Shown here piece after piece: positions 7,782-14,669 of a stretch of DNA of 33,930 nt. The first letter of the stretch is position 1, and every line of letters begins with the position of its first letter. This DNA is from an uncultured Bacteroidia bacterium (GTDB lineage: Bacteria; Bacteroidota; Bacteroidia; Bacteroidales; F082). The stretch lies in NCBI GenBank assembly GCA_902802535.1, contig CADCML010000060.1, forward strand, positions 1-33,930, written 5' to 3'. The translations under genes were made by a program, and so were the position numbers. The notes below the pieces were generated by a model, which did not search any database, was not told the DNA's origin, and was given only the letters and a program-made list of their open reading frames with translations.

Positions 7782-8285
7782 TTACCAGTTTACTAATGCC
7801 TTGTTGAATATATCCTCCACCAATTGCTCGGTGATGGTTGCGGTCAGCGATTCTTGCACCGAGCTCAGCTCTTGGTCGCTGGGGTAGTCCTCATAGCGCG
7901 AGAAGGATTGCTCGAAGTCTTTTGTGTCGTCAATGCGGTTGCTGAACCTGACCATCACCGTGATAGTAAGTCGGTTCATGGCGGCGGTCTGCCCCGAGGT
8001 GATGGCCACAGGCATGGTCTTGTAGTCGGTGATTTCGCCTTCAAAGGCAATGTCGCCGCCGGCCTCCACCATGTCCAAGGTGGTTTGGTTGGTCAGTGCA
8101 TCGCGCAAGGCGTTGGTGAAGACGTTGCTCAGGGTTGGGTTGACGAGTTGGGCATGGTTGGGGAAGTAGTCCACGGAAACGGTTTTGGCCTCGGCGGGAA
8201 TCGATGCGCCCGAGAAGGAATAAAAGCCGCAACTGTGGCTCATAAGAGCCAAAACAACAATCACTATTAACGCCTTGATTTTCAT
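7782..8285 (-). CDS. lptE: LptE family LPS-assembly lipoprotein
   Basis: The 167-aa protein starts with a hydrophobic signal (1-18) ending in SHSC, so Cys19 is the likely lipidation site. It continues CGFYSFSGASIPAEAKTVSVDYF, the characteristic start of Bacteroidetes LptE. LptE partners LptD in the outer membrane to insert lipopolysaccharide. The start overlaps the stop of the upstream sigma-54 regulator gene by 4 bases (ATGA), so its translation may normally be coupled to that gene, which is damaged here. Length is normal for the family. Confidence 0.9.
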   Translation of the reverse strand: MKIKALIVIVVLALMSHSCGFYSFSGASIPAEAKTVSVDYFPNHAQLVNPTLSNVFTNALRDALTNQTTLDMVEAGGDIAFEGEITDYKTMPVAITSGQTAAMNRLTITVMVRFSNRIDDTKDFEQSFSRYEDYPSDQELSSVQESLTATITEQLVEDIFNKALVNW

Positions 8286-9449
8286 AAATCTATGCCGTAT
8301 TCGTTGATTTTGCGGTAAAGTGTGCGTTCACTAATGCCCAAAGCCTTGGCCGCGTCCTTTCGCTTACCGCGATGGGCTTCCAAAGCCTTGATAATCATTT
8401 CTTTCTCATGGTGTTCGAGGGAAAGCGTTTCGGGCGTTGAGCTATTGGTCATTGAGCTTGTCGAAACGACCCCATAGTGCGAAGTTTCCTCGGCGGGAAT
8501 GAACTCGGCATATTCCTGCTCACTGACCTCTGGCTCATCTTGGCTTACCCGCGTAACTACCGTGTCGCCGATTTGTGTGACCGAATTGGGTTGCACGTAT
8601 GTCGGCTCCATCGGGCGACTGCCGCTCATATTATTGACTTGCGCGCGCAATTCGGCGATGTCTTTTTTCATGTCGAACAGCACTCGGTAGAGCAAGTCGC
8701 GCTCCGACATGCCTTCGGGCGTGTCCTCGCGAGGTAACAATACGGGTAAATTGTTTATCACCCTGTTAGGCAGATACTTGGCCAAGGTTTCAGTCGTGAT
8801 GTTGCGGTCGGTTTCCATGATGGAAATCTGCTCGGTCACGTTTTTCAGTTGGCGCACGTTGCCGTCCCAACGGTAGTTTTCCAGCATTTTTGTGGTTGCG
8901 CTCGGCGAAATCGGCGGCAAACTTCCTGAACAAGAGGGGAATGTCGGCCTTCCTTTCGCGCAAGGCGGGGATATGGATCGGGATGGTGTTCAACCTATAA
9001 TACAGGTCTTCGCGGAAACGCCCACGCTCGATGGCCACGGGCAAATCCACATTGGTGGCGGCCACGATTCTGACATCGGTTTTCATCACCTTGTTGCCGC
9101 CCACACGGATGAACTCACCGTTTTCGAGCACACGCAAAAGTCGTGCTTGGGTGGAAAGCGGCAACTCGCCGACCTCGTCCAAAAACAAAGTGCCTTTGTC
9201 GGCAATCTCGAAATAGCCCTTGCGCTCATTGACGGCACCCGTGAAGGAACCTTTTTCATGGCCAAACAGCTCAGAATCAATGGTTCCCTCGGGGATGGCA
9301 CCGCAGTTCACGGCGAAATATTGTCCGTGTTTGCGGGTGCTGTTTTGGTGGATGATCTTCGGAAACACGTCCTTGATGCCGATGGCGCGGTCCAATTCGG
9401 GGTCGGTGCCGATGATGCCGAAGGTGCGTTTTATTGCTTGTACGTCCAT
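8282..9449 (-). pseudogene. Sigma-54-dependent Fis-type transcriptional activator, two lesions
   Basis: Two overlapping frames make up one gene. The first (9449 down to about 8890) has the AAA+ core: GSFTGA loop (67-72), Walker B LFLDEVGE (88-95), and the [21 protein letters not shown] segment. The second (about 8908 down to 8282) continues with [12 protein letters not shown] and ends in a Fis-type helix-turn-helix (HRGKRKDAAKALGISERTLYRKI). Two changes set it apart from its family. At about 9372-9383 the text jumps from ELDRAI to [10 protein letters not shown], so the usual segment holding the Walker A GESGxGK is gone (about 23-25 residues, in frame). At about 8886-8905 the frame shifts, with loss of the usual MPPI...-like linker. 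As written it cannot bind ATP or reach its DNA-binding domain. Both may be real decay or consensus error. Confidence 0.85.
8447..8471. repeat. REP-like TGTCGAA element inside the sigma-54 regulator coding region
   Basis: GGTC-ATTGAGCT-TGTCGAAAC-GACC: an element with GGTC/GACC ends and the TGTCGAA core. It lies in the part that encodes the low-complexity STSSMTNSSTPET linker of the regulator, before the helix-turn-helix domain. It keeps the frame open. Confidence 0.45.
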
Positions 9450-9452
9450 GAC

Positions 9453-9492
9453 AGTTGTTCAGTTAGTCAGTTAGTCAGTTGTTCAGTTTGGC
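9453..9492. repeat. 8-bp tandem repeat upstream of the sigma-54 regulator
   Basis: Five units of eight bases: AGTTGTTC, AGTTAGTC, AGTTAGTC, AGTTGTTC, AGTTTGGC. The array starts 3 bases before the regulator's ATG (minus strand, 9449), in the place of its leader. Slippage here would change leader length but not the protein. Confidence 0.8.
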
Positions 9493-9589
9493 TGATGGCC
9501 GATGGCTGATGACTATGGCAACTTAAACCAAGGGTAGAGGTTTGTGCCTTTGATAAAATTGCCATAGTCATAGGCCATAAGCCATGGTC
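9490..9589. repeat. Long imperfect inverted repeat between pheT and the sigma-54 regulator
   Basis: TGACTATGGCAA (9510-9521) and TTGCCATAGTCA (9559-9570) are perfect inverted copies 37 bases apart. Outside them the match continues imperfectly (GATGGCTGA... against ...TAGGCCATAAGCC). It fills the gap between the pheT stop and the regulator. It could be a small hairpin element or a weak terminator of pheT; there is no clear T-run. Confidence 0.6.
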
Positions 9590-9592
9590 CTT

Positions 9593-12061
9593 TTATCTTA
9601 AAACTCCTCCCAACTGCTGTTCAAACGCACTTTGAATCTTCCCCATCGTCTTCTCGATCACCTTGTCGGTGAGGGTGGTGGTGGGCGACATCAGCACGAA
9701 GCTCATGGCGTATTGTTTCTTGCCTGCCGGAATCTTCTCACCTTCGTAAACGTCGAACAGGCTCATGGATTGCAAAATCTTGTTCTCGGCACTCATGGCG
9801 ACTTTCTTCACCGCATCGAAAGTGACGTTCTTGTCGAAAATCATGGCGAGGTCGCGGCGCACGGCGGGGAACTTCGACAACGGCTCGAAATGCACTTCCT
9901 TGGCTTTGGCTAAGCATTGCATCATCATGGTCCAGTTGAAGGTGGCGTAATAGACGTCCTTCTTCAGGTCGAAGTGCTTCAAGGTCTTCTTGCTGAGTTT
10001 GCCGAGGGTGACAATCTCCTTGCCATCAACGCTATAGGTGGTGGCAAAGTCGAAATGCGGCAGGTCGGCTTCCTTGGCTTCGAGGGCGTTGCAGTCGAAC
10101 TTGAAGTGATTGAGCACGCCCATGACGTATTCTTTAAGGTCGAAGTAATCGAGGGCTTTGCTCGGAGCGTTCCACAGTTCGGCCTGCTTGTTGCCGGTAA
10201 GGAAGAGGTCGAGGCAGGTGTGCTCGTTATAGGGTTTGAGCGGTTTGGTCTCGTCGCCGACTTTGCTTGCGTCGAAGAAATAGACGTTACCAAACTCGAA
10301 GAATTTCATGTCGCTGACCTTGCGGTTTTGGTTGAAGGCGATGCTCTCCAGTCCGCCCCACATCAAGGTCTGACGCATCACGTTGAGGTCGCTGCTGAGC
10401 GGGTTTAATATCTTCACGTTCTTCTCGGGCTCAAAGGCAGGGAAGGCCTCGCTGTAGGCGGCCTTGGTGAGCGAGTTGTTCATAATCTCGTAGAAGCCGT
10501 TGGCAACGAGCATGTCGCTGATCTTCTGCTGCATCTTGTCGGCGTCGGGCTTGGTGGCGCGGCTGATGGAGGCATGGATGCGGCTCGGGATTTCGATGTT
10601 GTCGTAGCCGTAAATGCGCAAGATTTCTTCGACCACATCGGCAGGACGAGTCACATCGACCTTGCTGGTGTGCACATCGACCACAATGTGTTTGTCATCT
10701 TGTTCAACGACTTGACATTCAAGGCTCTTTAGTATGTTGACGGCTTGGACAGGGTCGATGACCTTGCCAGCCAGTTTGTTCAAATAGTCAAATTTCAAAT
10801 CCACGCGGGCAGGGGCGAAGTCGCCGTTTTTCACGTCCTTGATTTCGGAGGAAATCGTTCCGCCGGCCAACTCCTTTATTAATAAGGCGGCGCGTTTCAG
10901 GGCGTAAAGGGTGATGTTCGGGTCGGCACCGCGCTCGTAGCGGAACGAGGCATCGGTTTGCAGGCCGTGGAACTTGGAGGTCTTGCGGATGCTGGTGGGG
11001 TTGAAGTACGCACTCTCGAGGAAGACGTTGGTGGTTTCCATCGTCACGCCCGACTTCTGTCCGCCAAACACACCGCCGATGCACATGGGTTCTTCGGCGT
11101 TGCAAATCATCAGGTTACGGCTGTTGAGCTTGCGCTCCACGCCATCGAGGGTGACAAAAGGCGTGCCCTCGGGCAGACATTTCACCACGACCTTCTTGCC
11201 CGTGATTTTGTCGGCATCGAAAGCGTGCATGGGCTGTCCGACTTCCATCAGCACGAAGTTGGTGATGTCGACGATGTTGTTGATGCTGCGGATGCCGACG
11301 GCAGCAAGGCGGTTCTTCAGCCAGGCCGGCGACTCGCCGACTTTCACGCCGCTGACGGTCACGCCAGAATAACGCGGGCAGGCTTGCGTGTCTTCAACGA
11401 CCACGTCGATGTCGTAGTTGTGGTTTTCCACCTTGAAGTCGTCCACCGAGGGGCGGATGAGGTGGTATTTTGTGGTGTTCTCACGCTGGTTGAGGGCGGC
11501 CACGAGGTCGCGGGCCGAGCCGATGTGTGAGGTGGCGTCACTGCGGTTGGCGGTGAGGCCGATTTCAATCGTATAATCCTCTTCCACAGGGAAATAGAAG
11601 GATGCGGGCTTGCCCACTTCATAGTCGTTGGGCAGCACCATGATGCCCTCGTGGGAGGTGCCGAGTTGCAACTCTTTTTCCGAGCAAATCATGCCTTCAG
11701 AGACCTCACCCCGAATCTTGCCCTTCTTGATGGTGATGTGTTCGTCGCCAATCCAAAGTTCAGTGTTAATGGTGGCCACGAGCACCTTTTGGCCAGCCGC
11801 CACGTTGGGTGCGCCGCACACGATGTGCAATGGTTCCTCGCCGCCCACATCGACGGTGGTGATGTGCAGGTGGTCGGAATTGGGGTGGTCGACGCAGGTG
11901 AGCACCTTGCCCACGACGACGCCTTTCAGTGCGCCTTTCACCGACTCGAAGCGCTCCAAATCTTCCACTTCGAGGCCCGTGGAGGTGAGCACCTCGCTGA
12001 CTTTCTCAGCCGAATAATCGCAGTTGACGTATTGTTTCAACCAGTTATAAGAAATCTTCAT
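9593..12061 (-). CDS. pheT: Phenylalanyl-tRNA synthetase beta subunit
   Basis: PheT forms the alpha2-beta2 enzyme that charges tRNA-Phe. The 822-aa protein starts MKISYNWLKQYVN and has, in order, an EMAP-II-like tRNA-binding domain (about 40-150, VVVGKVLTCVDHPNSDHL), the B3/B4 editing region (about 210-370, with GVFGG near 350), B5 (about 405-475), the catalytic-like core (YGYDNIEIPSRIH ... about 490-680), and a C-terminal FDX-ACB anticodon-binding domain (about 730-822, FEPLSKFPAVRRDLA). The length is normal. A further in-frame ATG lies directly before the chosen one (12064) and another at 12106; homology begins at MKISYN. It is transcribed away from the ATPase gene, and shares a repeat-rich intergenic region with it. 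Confidence 0.96.
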   Translation of the reverse strand: MKISYNWLKQYVNCDYSAEKVSEVLTSTGLEVEDLERFESVKGALKGVVVGKVLTCVDHPNSDHLHITTVDVGGEEPLHIVCGAPNVAAGQKVLVATINTELWIGDEHITIKKGKIRGEVSEGMICSEKELQLGTSHEGIMVLPNDYEVGKPASFYFPVEEDYTIEIGLTANRSDATSHIGSARDLVAALNQRENTTKYHLIRPSVDDFKVENHNYDIDVVVEDTQACPRYSGVTVSGVKVGESPAWLKNRLAAVGIRSINNIVDITNFVLMEVGQPMHAFDADKITGKKVVVKCLPEGTPFVTLDGVERKLNSRNLMICNAEEPMCIGGVFGGQKSGVTMETTNVFLESAYFNPTSIRKTSKFHGLQTDASFRYERGADPNITLYALKRAALLIKELAGGTISSEIKDVKNGDFAPARVDLKFDYLNKLAGKVIDPVQAVNILKSLECQVVEQDDKHIVVDVHTSKVDVTRPADVVEEILRIYGYDNIEIPSRIHASISRATKPDADKMQQKISDMLVANGFYEIMNNSLTKAAYSEAFPAFEPEKNVKILNPLSSDLNVMRQTLMWGGLESIAFNQNRKVSDMKFFEFGNVYFFDASKVGDETKPLKPYNEHTCLDLFLTGNKQAELWNAPSKALDYFDLKEYVMGVLNHFKFDCNALEAKEADLPHFDFATTYSVDGKEIVTLGKLSKKTLKHFDLKKDVYYATFNWTMMMQCLAKAKEVHFEPLSKFPAVRRDLAMIFDKNVTFDAVKKVAMSAENKILQSMSLFDVYEGEKIPAGKKQYAMSFVLMSPTTTLTDKVIEKTMGKIQSAFEQQLGGVLR

Positions 12062-12084
12062 CATTGTACAATTTAAATGAGCGG

Positions 12085-12092
12085 CAAAAATA
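12085..12092 (-). promoter_or_regulatory. Possible -7 box of the pheT promoter
   Basis: On the minus strand TATTTTTG (12092-12085) fits TAnnTTTG and lies 23 bases before the ATG at 12061. A TTTG copy upstream is at too short a spacing (about 11 bases), so the -33 element is unclear. Confidence 0.45.
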
Positions 12093-12156
12093 CGAAATTC
12101 TGACAAAATGTCACGAAGATTTCTTTCGCAAAAAGTGAAAATCTCAAATAACTATT

Positions 12157-12248
12157 CCGTAACCCAAAAATTTTCGGCGTTACGGAGTAGATATTTATCG
12201 ATAATCGCTCCGTAACTATGTTTTTTTTTGAGTTACGGAGTAAGTATC
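12157..12248. repeat. Paired GTTACGG palindrome module upstream of the AAA ATPase gene
   Basis: Two palindromes in a row. The first is CCGTAAC (12157-12163) with GTTACGG (12179-12185). The second is CCGTAAC (12210-12216) with GTTACGG (12232-12238), extended outward by GATA...CT and AG...TATC (12200-12248). The second ends just before the -33 region of the ATPase promoter, so an operator role is plausible. The same two-palindrome arrangement recurs at 14449-14537 and a related single palindrome at 13759-13807. Confidence 0.85.
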
Positions 12249-12252
12249 ATGT

Positions 12253-12279
12253 TTTGTATGGAGAAAAAAACTATCTTTG
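12253..12279 (+). promoter_or_regulatory. Promoter of the AAA ATPase/DUF234 gene
   Basis: TATCTTTG (12272-12279) is a clear TAnnTTTG box, 26 bases before the ATG. A TTTG (12253-12256) lies upstream at a 15-base gap, shorter than the usual 19-21, so the promoter may need an activator. It abuts the right arm of the upstream palindrome. Confidence 0.6.
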
Positions 12280-12305
12280 CACCGTGAATTACAACTTGTA
12301 AGTTT

Positions 12306-13751
12306 ATGGAAAACAACAAACTTATTGGCCGAAAAAATGAACGTGAACAATTTGATGACATTTACGCAACGAAGAAACCTGCCTTGGTCGCGGTGTATGG
12401 CCGTCGTCGTGTAGGCAAGACTTTCTTGGTGAGACAACACTTCAACAACAACTTTGACTTCTCATTTACAGGCAATTATCAGATGTCGCGGCAAGGACAA
12501 CTTTCCCTTTTCAATCAGGAATTGCGTCGCTTTTCGGGACAGGATTATCCTCTGGTCAAAGACTGGTTTTCGGCGTTTGAACAATTGCGCCAATACTTGT
12601 CGTCGCTTGACAATGAACGGCTTGTCCTCTTTTTTGACGAATTACCGTGGATGGAAACGCCGAAATCGAATTTCATCCAAGCGTTTTCCTACTTTTGGAA
12701 TACTTGGGCCTCCACGCGCCAAGGCTTGAAATTGTTCGTTTGTGGCTCGTCCACCACATGGATGATGGAAAAACTGATTGGCGACAAAGGCGGACTATAT
12801 GGCCGCGTGACACACACTATCTATTTGGCTCCGTTCACTTTAGGCGAAACGGAAGCGTATCTCCATGCCAATGGTATCCGTTGGAACCGATACCAAATGC
12901 TTGAAACTTACATGATTATGGGCGGCATACCCTTCTATCTGGAAATGTTGAAGCCAAAACTGACTTTTGACCAAAACATTGATAACTTGTTTTTTGCCGC
13001 CAACGCTCCGCTGAGGATGGAATACGGGTTTTTGTTTAGGTCGTTGTTCAATGACGCGCAACTTTATCGTCAAGTGGTGGAAACCATCGCAAAGCACTCG
13101 CAGGGGATGACCCGCCAGCAAATCAAAGAGGAATTGGGGATGGCCGATGGGGGAGCGCTTACCGTCGTGCTTGAAAATCTGGTCCGATGCGACTTTTTGC
13201 GCCGTTATGCCGCTTTCGGGAAAAGCGAGCGTAACGCCTTGTATCAACTTACGGATTTGTTCAGCCTGTTCCATTTGCGCTTTGTGGCCGACAACAACGG
13301 TCAGGACGCGCAGTTTTGGAGCAACATGCGCGAGAACCCTTCGCGAGTGGCATGGCGCGGCTATGCTTTCGAGCAGGTGTGCTTGCACCATATCCCGCAA
13401 ATCAAAGAGGCCATTGGCATCAAGGCGGTACTGAGCAATGTTTGCTCGTGGTCGTGCCCGACCTTCACCGACAAGGACGGCAACCCGTGGCAAGGCACAC
13501 AAATAGACCTGCTCATCGACCGCCGCGATCAAGTCATTAATATATGTGAGATGAAGTACGCCAATGATGTGTATATCATTGACAAGGACTATGAGGAGCG
13601 GCTGCGCAGGCGATTGTCCACTTTCCAGCACTTGACACGCACCCGTAAAGCCTTGCATCTCACCTTCATAACTACTTACGGACTGAGCCGGAACACCCAC
13701 AGTGGCAATGTGCAAACCGAGGTGACTATGGGCGACCTGTTTGACCGATAG
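12306..13751 (+). CDS. AAA ATPase with C-terminal DUF234 (PD-(D/E)XK-like) domain
   Basis: The 481-aa protein belongs to the archaeal-type ATPase/DUF234 family, often present in several copies in Bacteroidales genomes. Walker A is GRRRVGKT (32-39), Walker B LVLFFDELPWM (106-116), and a sensor-like CGSSTTWM lies at 146-153. A winged-helix part (about 255-300) follows. The C-terminal domain has GTQIDLLID (397-405) and ICEMKYA (413-419), so D401, E415 and K417 make a PD-(D/E)XK-like set, suggesting a nuclease fold. Cellular role is not established; mobile-element or defence functions are possible. It stands alone, with its own promoter, and is bracketed by GTTACGG palindromes on both sides. Base use is closer to the core genes than to the AT-rich island. 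Confidence 0.9.
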   Translation: MENNKLIGRKNEREQFDDIYATKKPALVAVYGRRRVGKTFLVRQHFNNNFDFSFTGNYQMSRQGQLSLFNQELRRFSGQDYPLVKDWFSAFEQLRQYLSSLDNERLVLFFDELPWMETPKSNFIQAFSYFWNTWASTRQGLKLFVCGSSTTWMMEKLIGDKGGLYGRVTHTIYLAPFTLGETEAYLHANGIRWNRYQMLETYMIMGGIPFYLEMLKPKLTFDQNIDNLFFAANAPLRMEYGFLFRSLFNDAQLYRQVVETIAKHSQGMTRQQIKEELGMADGGALTVVLENLVRCDFLRRYAAFGKSERNALYQLTDLFSLFHLRFVADNNGQDAQFWSNMRENPSRVAWRGYAFEQVCLHHIPQIKEAIGIKAVLSNVCSWSCPTFTDKDGNPWQGTQIDLLIDRRDQVINICEMKYANDVYIIDKDYEERLRRRLSTFQHLTRTRKALHLTFITTYGLSRNTHSGNVQTEVTMGDLFDR

Positions 13752-13758
13752 AAACTGC

Positions 13759-13807
13759 GATACTCTATCCGTAACCCCAGAATTTTTGGCGTTACGGATA
13801 GAGTATC
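13759..13807. repeat. Perfect 17-bp palindrome directly after the ATPase gene
   Basis: GATACTCTATCCGTAAC (13759-13775) and its exact inverse (13791-13807) flank a 15-base spacer that itself can pair (CCA/TGG). It starts 8 bases after the ATPase stop. There is no T-run after it, so it is not a normal intrinsic terminator. It shares the CCGTAAC/GTTACGG core with the modules at 12157 and 14449. Confidence 0.9.
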
Positions 13808-13833
13808 CAGCAATAAAGTGCTGCTACATTCAT

Positions 13834-13990
13834 AAAAGTCCCTTGAAAAAGTGTTCGCATGTGCGAAAAAGTCCCTTGAAAAAATGTATCCATCGACAGC
13901 CAAGTGCCTTGATGAAAACTCGCCAAGTGCCTTGATGAAAATTGGCCAAGTGCCTCGATGAAAATCGGCCAAGTGCCTCGATAAAATTTT
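13834..13990. repeat. Intergenic tandem repeats: two 33-bp-spaced units and four 23-bp units
   Basis: Two copies of AAAAGTCCCTTGAAAAA begin at 13834 and 13867; between them is the small palindrome TTCGCATGTGCGAA. Four 23-base units that start GCCAAGTGCCT follow at 13899, 13922, 13945 and 13968, with sequence drift (TTGATGAAAA or CGATGAAAA) between units. The 23-bp period is not a multiple of three, so this is not a repeated protein. There are no unique spacers, so it is not a CRISPR array. Confidence 0.85.
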
Positions 13991-14021
13991 CAAAAAGTAT
14001 TCATAATCAAAAAGAAATTAT

Positions 14022-14029
14022 TATTTTTG
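14022..14029 (+). promoter_or_regulatory. Possible -7 box before the small ORF/XRE gene pair
   Basis: TATTTTTG (14022-14029) matches TAnnTTTG and lies 31 bases before ATG 14061. No good -33 TTTG is seen about 20 bases upstream. Confidence 0.45.
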
Positions 14030-14060
14030 CGGTGGAGGAAAACAACTTAACCATCTGATT

Positions 14061-14222
14061 ATGTCACAAAACTCACAAAACCCGCAAAACCTTTTTTTGG
14101 AATGTGGGAAGCCCGCCAACCGGCGGCTTCCGGCGGCGCACGGTTGTGCAGCCGCCACTTTTGGCTTTTTTGAGGTTTTGCCTTGTTTTGAAAGTTTTGT
14201 GATAAAAAAGAATCGCTTATGA
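14061..14222 (+). CDS. Possible 53-aa ORF overlapping the XRE gene start
   Basis: An open frame of 53 residues (MSQNSQNPQNLFLECGK...) runs from ATG 14061 to TGA 14220-14222, which overlaps the XRE start (ATGA). The spacing and the promoter-like box upstream would suit a leader or partner gene. However the whole frame lies in a structured palindrome (14064-14212), and its Cys/Ala/Phe-rich tail looks like read-through of hairpin DNA. Coding is therefore uncertain. XRE genes of this small type are often preceded by a DUF2975 membrane-protein gene, which is absent here. Confidence 0.35.
   Translation: MSQNSQNPQNLFLECGKPANRRLPAAHGCAAATFGFFEVLPCFESFVIKKNRL
14064..14212. repeat. Structured palindromic element with CAAAAC arms and two GC-rich hairpins
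   Basis: The left arm has three CAAAAC blocks (TCACAAAAC, TCACAAAAC, CCGCAAAAC from 14064), and the right arm has three GTTTTG blocks (about 14174-14208), so the ends can pair imperfectly. Inside are two GC-rich hairpins: GAAGCCcGCC with GGCGGCTTC (about 14108-14130) and GGCGGCGCAC with GTGCaGCCGCC (about 14132-14156). The arrangement resembles a small non-autonomous mobile element or a folded RNA. It sits directly before the XRE gene. Confidence 0.7.
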
Positions 14223-14428
14223 TAATCTTGAATTTAGACGTAATGCTGGCGAAGCGCAAAATGCGCTCCAACGAATTGGCCGAGCGCATCGGCCTCACCC
14301 AAGCCAACCTCTCCATCCTCAAGACGGGCAAAGCGAAGGCCATCCGCCTCACCACCTTAGACGCCATCTGCCGTGAGTTGGATTGTACTCCAGGGGATTT
14401 GCTGGAATATCGGGAGGATGAGGAATGA
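14219..14428 (+). CDS. Small XRE-family transcriptional regulator
   Basis: The 69-aa protein is a single helix-turn-helix domain: SNELAERIGLTQANLSILKTGKA (about 17-39) is the HTH and LTTLDAICRELDCTPGDLLEY (44-64) the typical end of YozG-like Cro/C1 proteins. It would bind DNA as a dimer. The ATG overlaps the stop of the preceding small ORF by 4 bases. The palindromes at 14449-14537, 20 bases downstream, are possible targets, but that is only proximity. Such proteins often regulate a neighbouring membrane protein gene; none is adjacent. Confidence 0.9.
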   Translation: MIILNLDVMLAKRKMRSNELAERIGLTQANLSILKTGKAKAIRLTTLDAICRELDCTPGDLLEYREDEE

Positions 14429-14448
14429 AAATGGAAACGATATATTCT

Positions 14449-14537
14449 CCGTACCCCCAAAAAATCATTGTTACGGATAAATTTTCATAGATAACAGCTC
14501 CGTAATTCGAAAAAAATCGGGTTATGGAGCAAGTATC
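14449..14537. repeat. Second, diverged copy of the paired GTTACGG palindrome module
   Basis: First palindrome: CCGTACC (14449-14455) with GTTACGG (14470-14476). Second palindrome: CCGTAAT (14500-14506) with GTTATGG (14521-14527), extended by GATAACAGCT (14490-14499) and AGCAAGTATC (14528-14537). The spacing between the two is 23 bases, against 24 in the copy at 12157-12248. Several arm positions have changed, so it looks like an older copy. It lies between the XRE gene and the pseudokinase promoter. Confidence 0.8.
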
Positions 14538-14616
14538 GAATACGATTTGAGGAGAAACAACGAAACAGATTGATTCCCAATCACTTTTTGCCCATTTTTT
14601 CAGTTTCCGAACAAGT

Positions 14617-14650
14617 TTTGCCGTTGGTTCGGAAAAATGCACTATATTTG
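14617..14650 (+). promoter_or_regulatory. Promoter of the pseudokinase gene
   Basis: TTTG (14617-14620), 22 bases, then TATATTTG (14643-14650) fits the Bacteroidetes TTTG/TAnnTTTG consensus. It lies 19 bases before the ATG at 14670. Confidence 0.7.
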
Positions 14651-14669
14651 CGCCCAAATATTATGAAGA

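Noticed and set aside
12306-13751. ATPase gene as an IS21-type transposition helper
   Set aside because: The fold is ATPase plus DUF234 with a PD-(D/E)XK-like end; no transposase gene lies beside it.
13834-13990. Possible CRISPR array
   Set aside because: Units are directly adjacent with drift and without unique spacers, and no cas genes are near.
13676-13993. Minus-strand frame of 105 codons over the tandem repeats and ATPase end
   Set aside because: The 23-bp units shift frame from copy to copy, so the translation is not a repeated peptide and no homology is seen.
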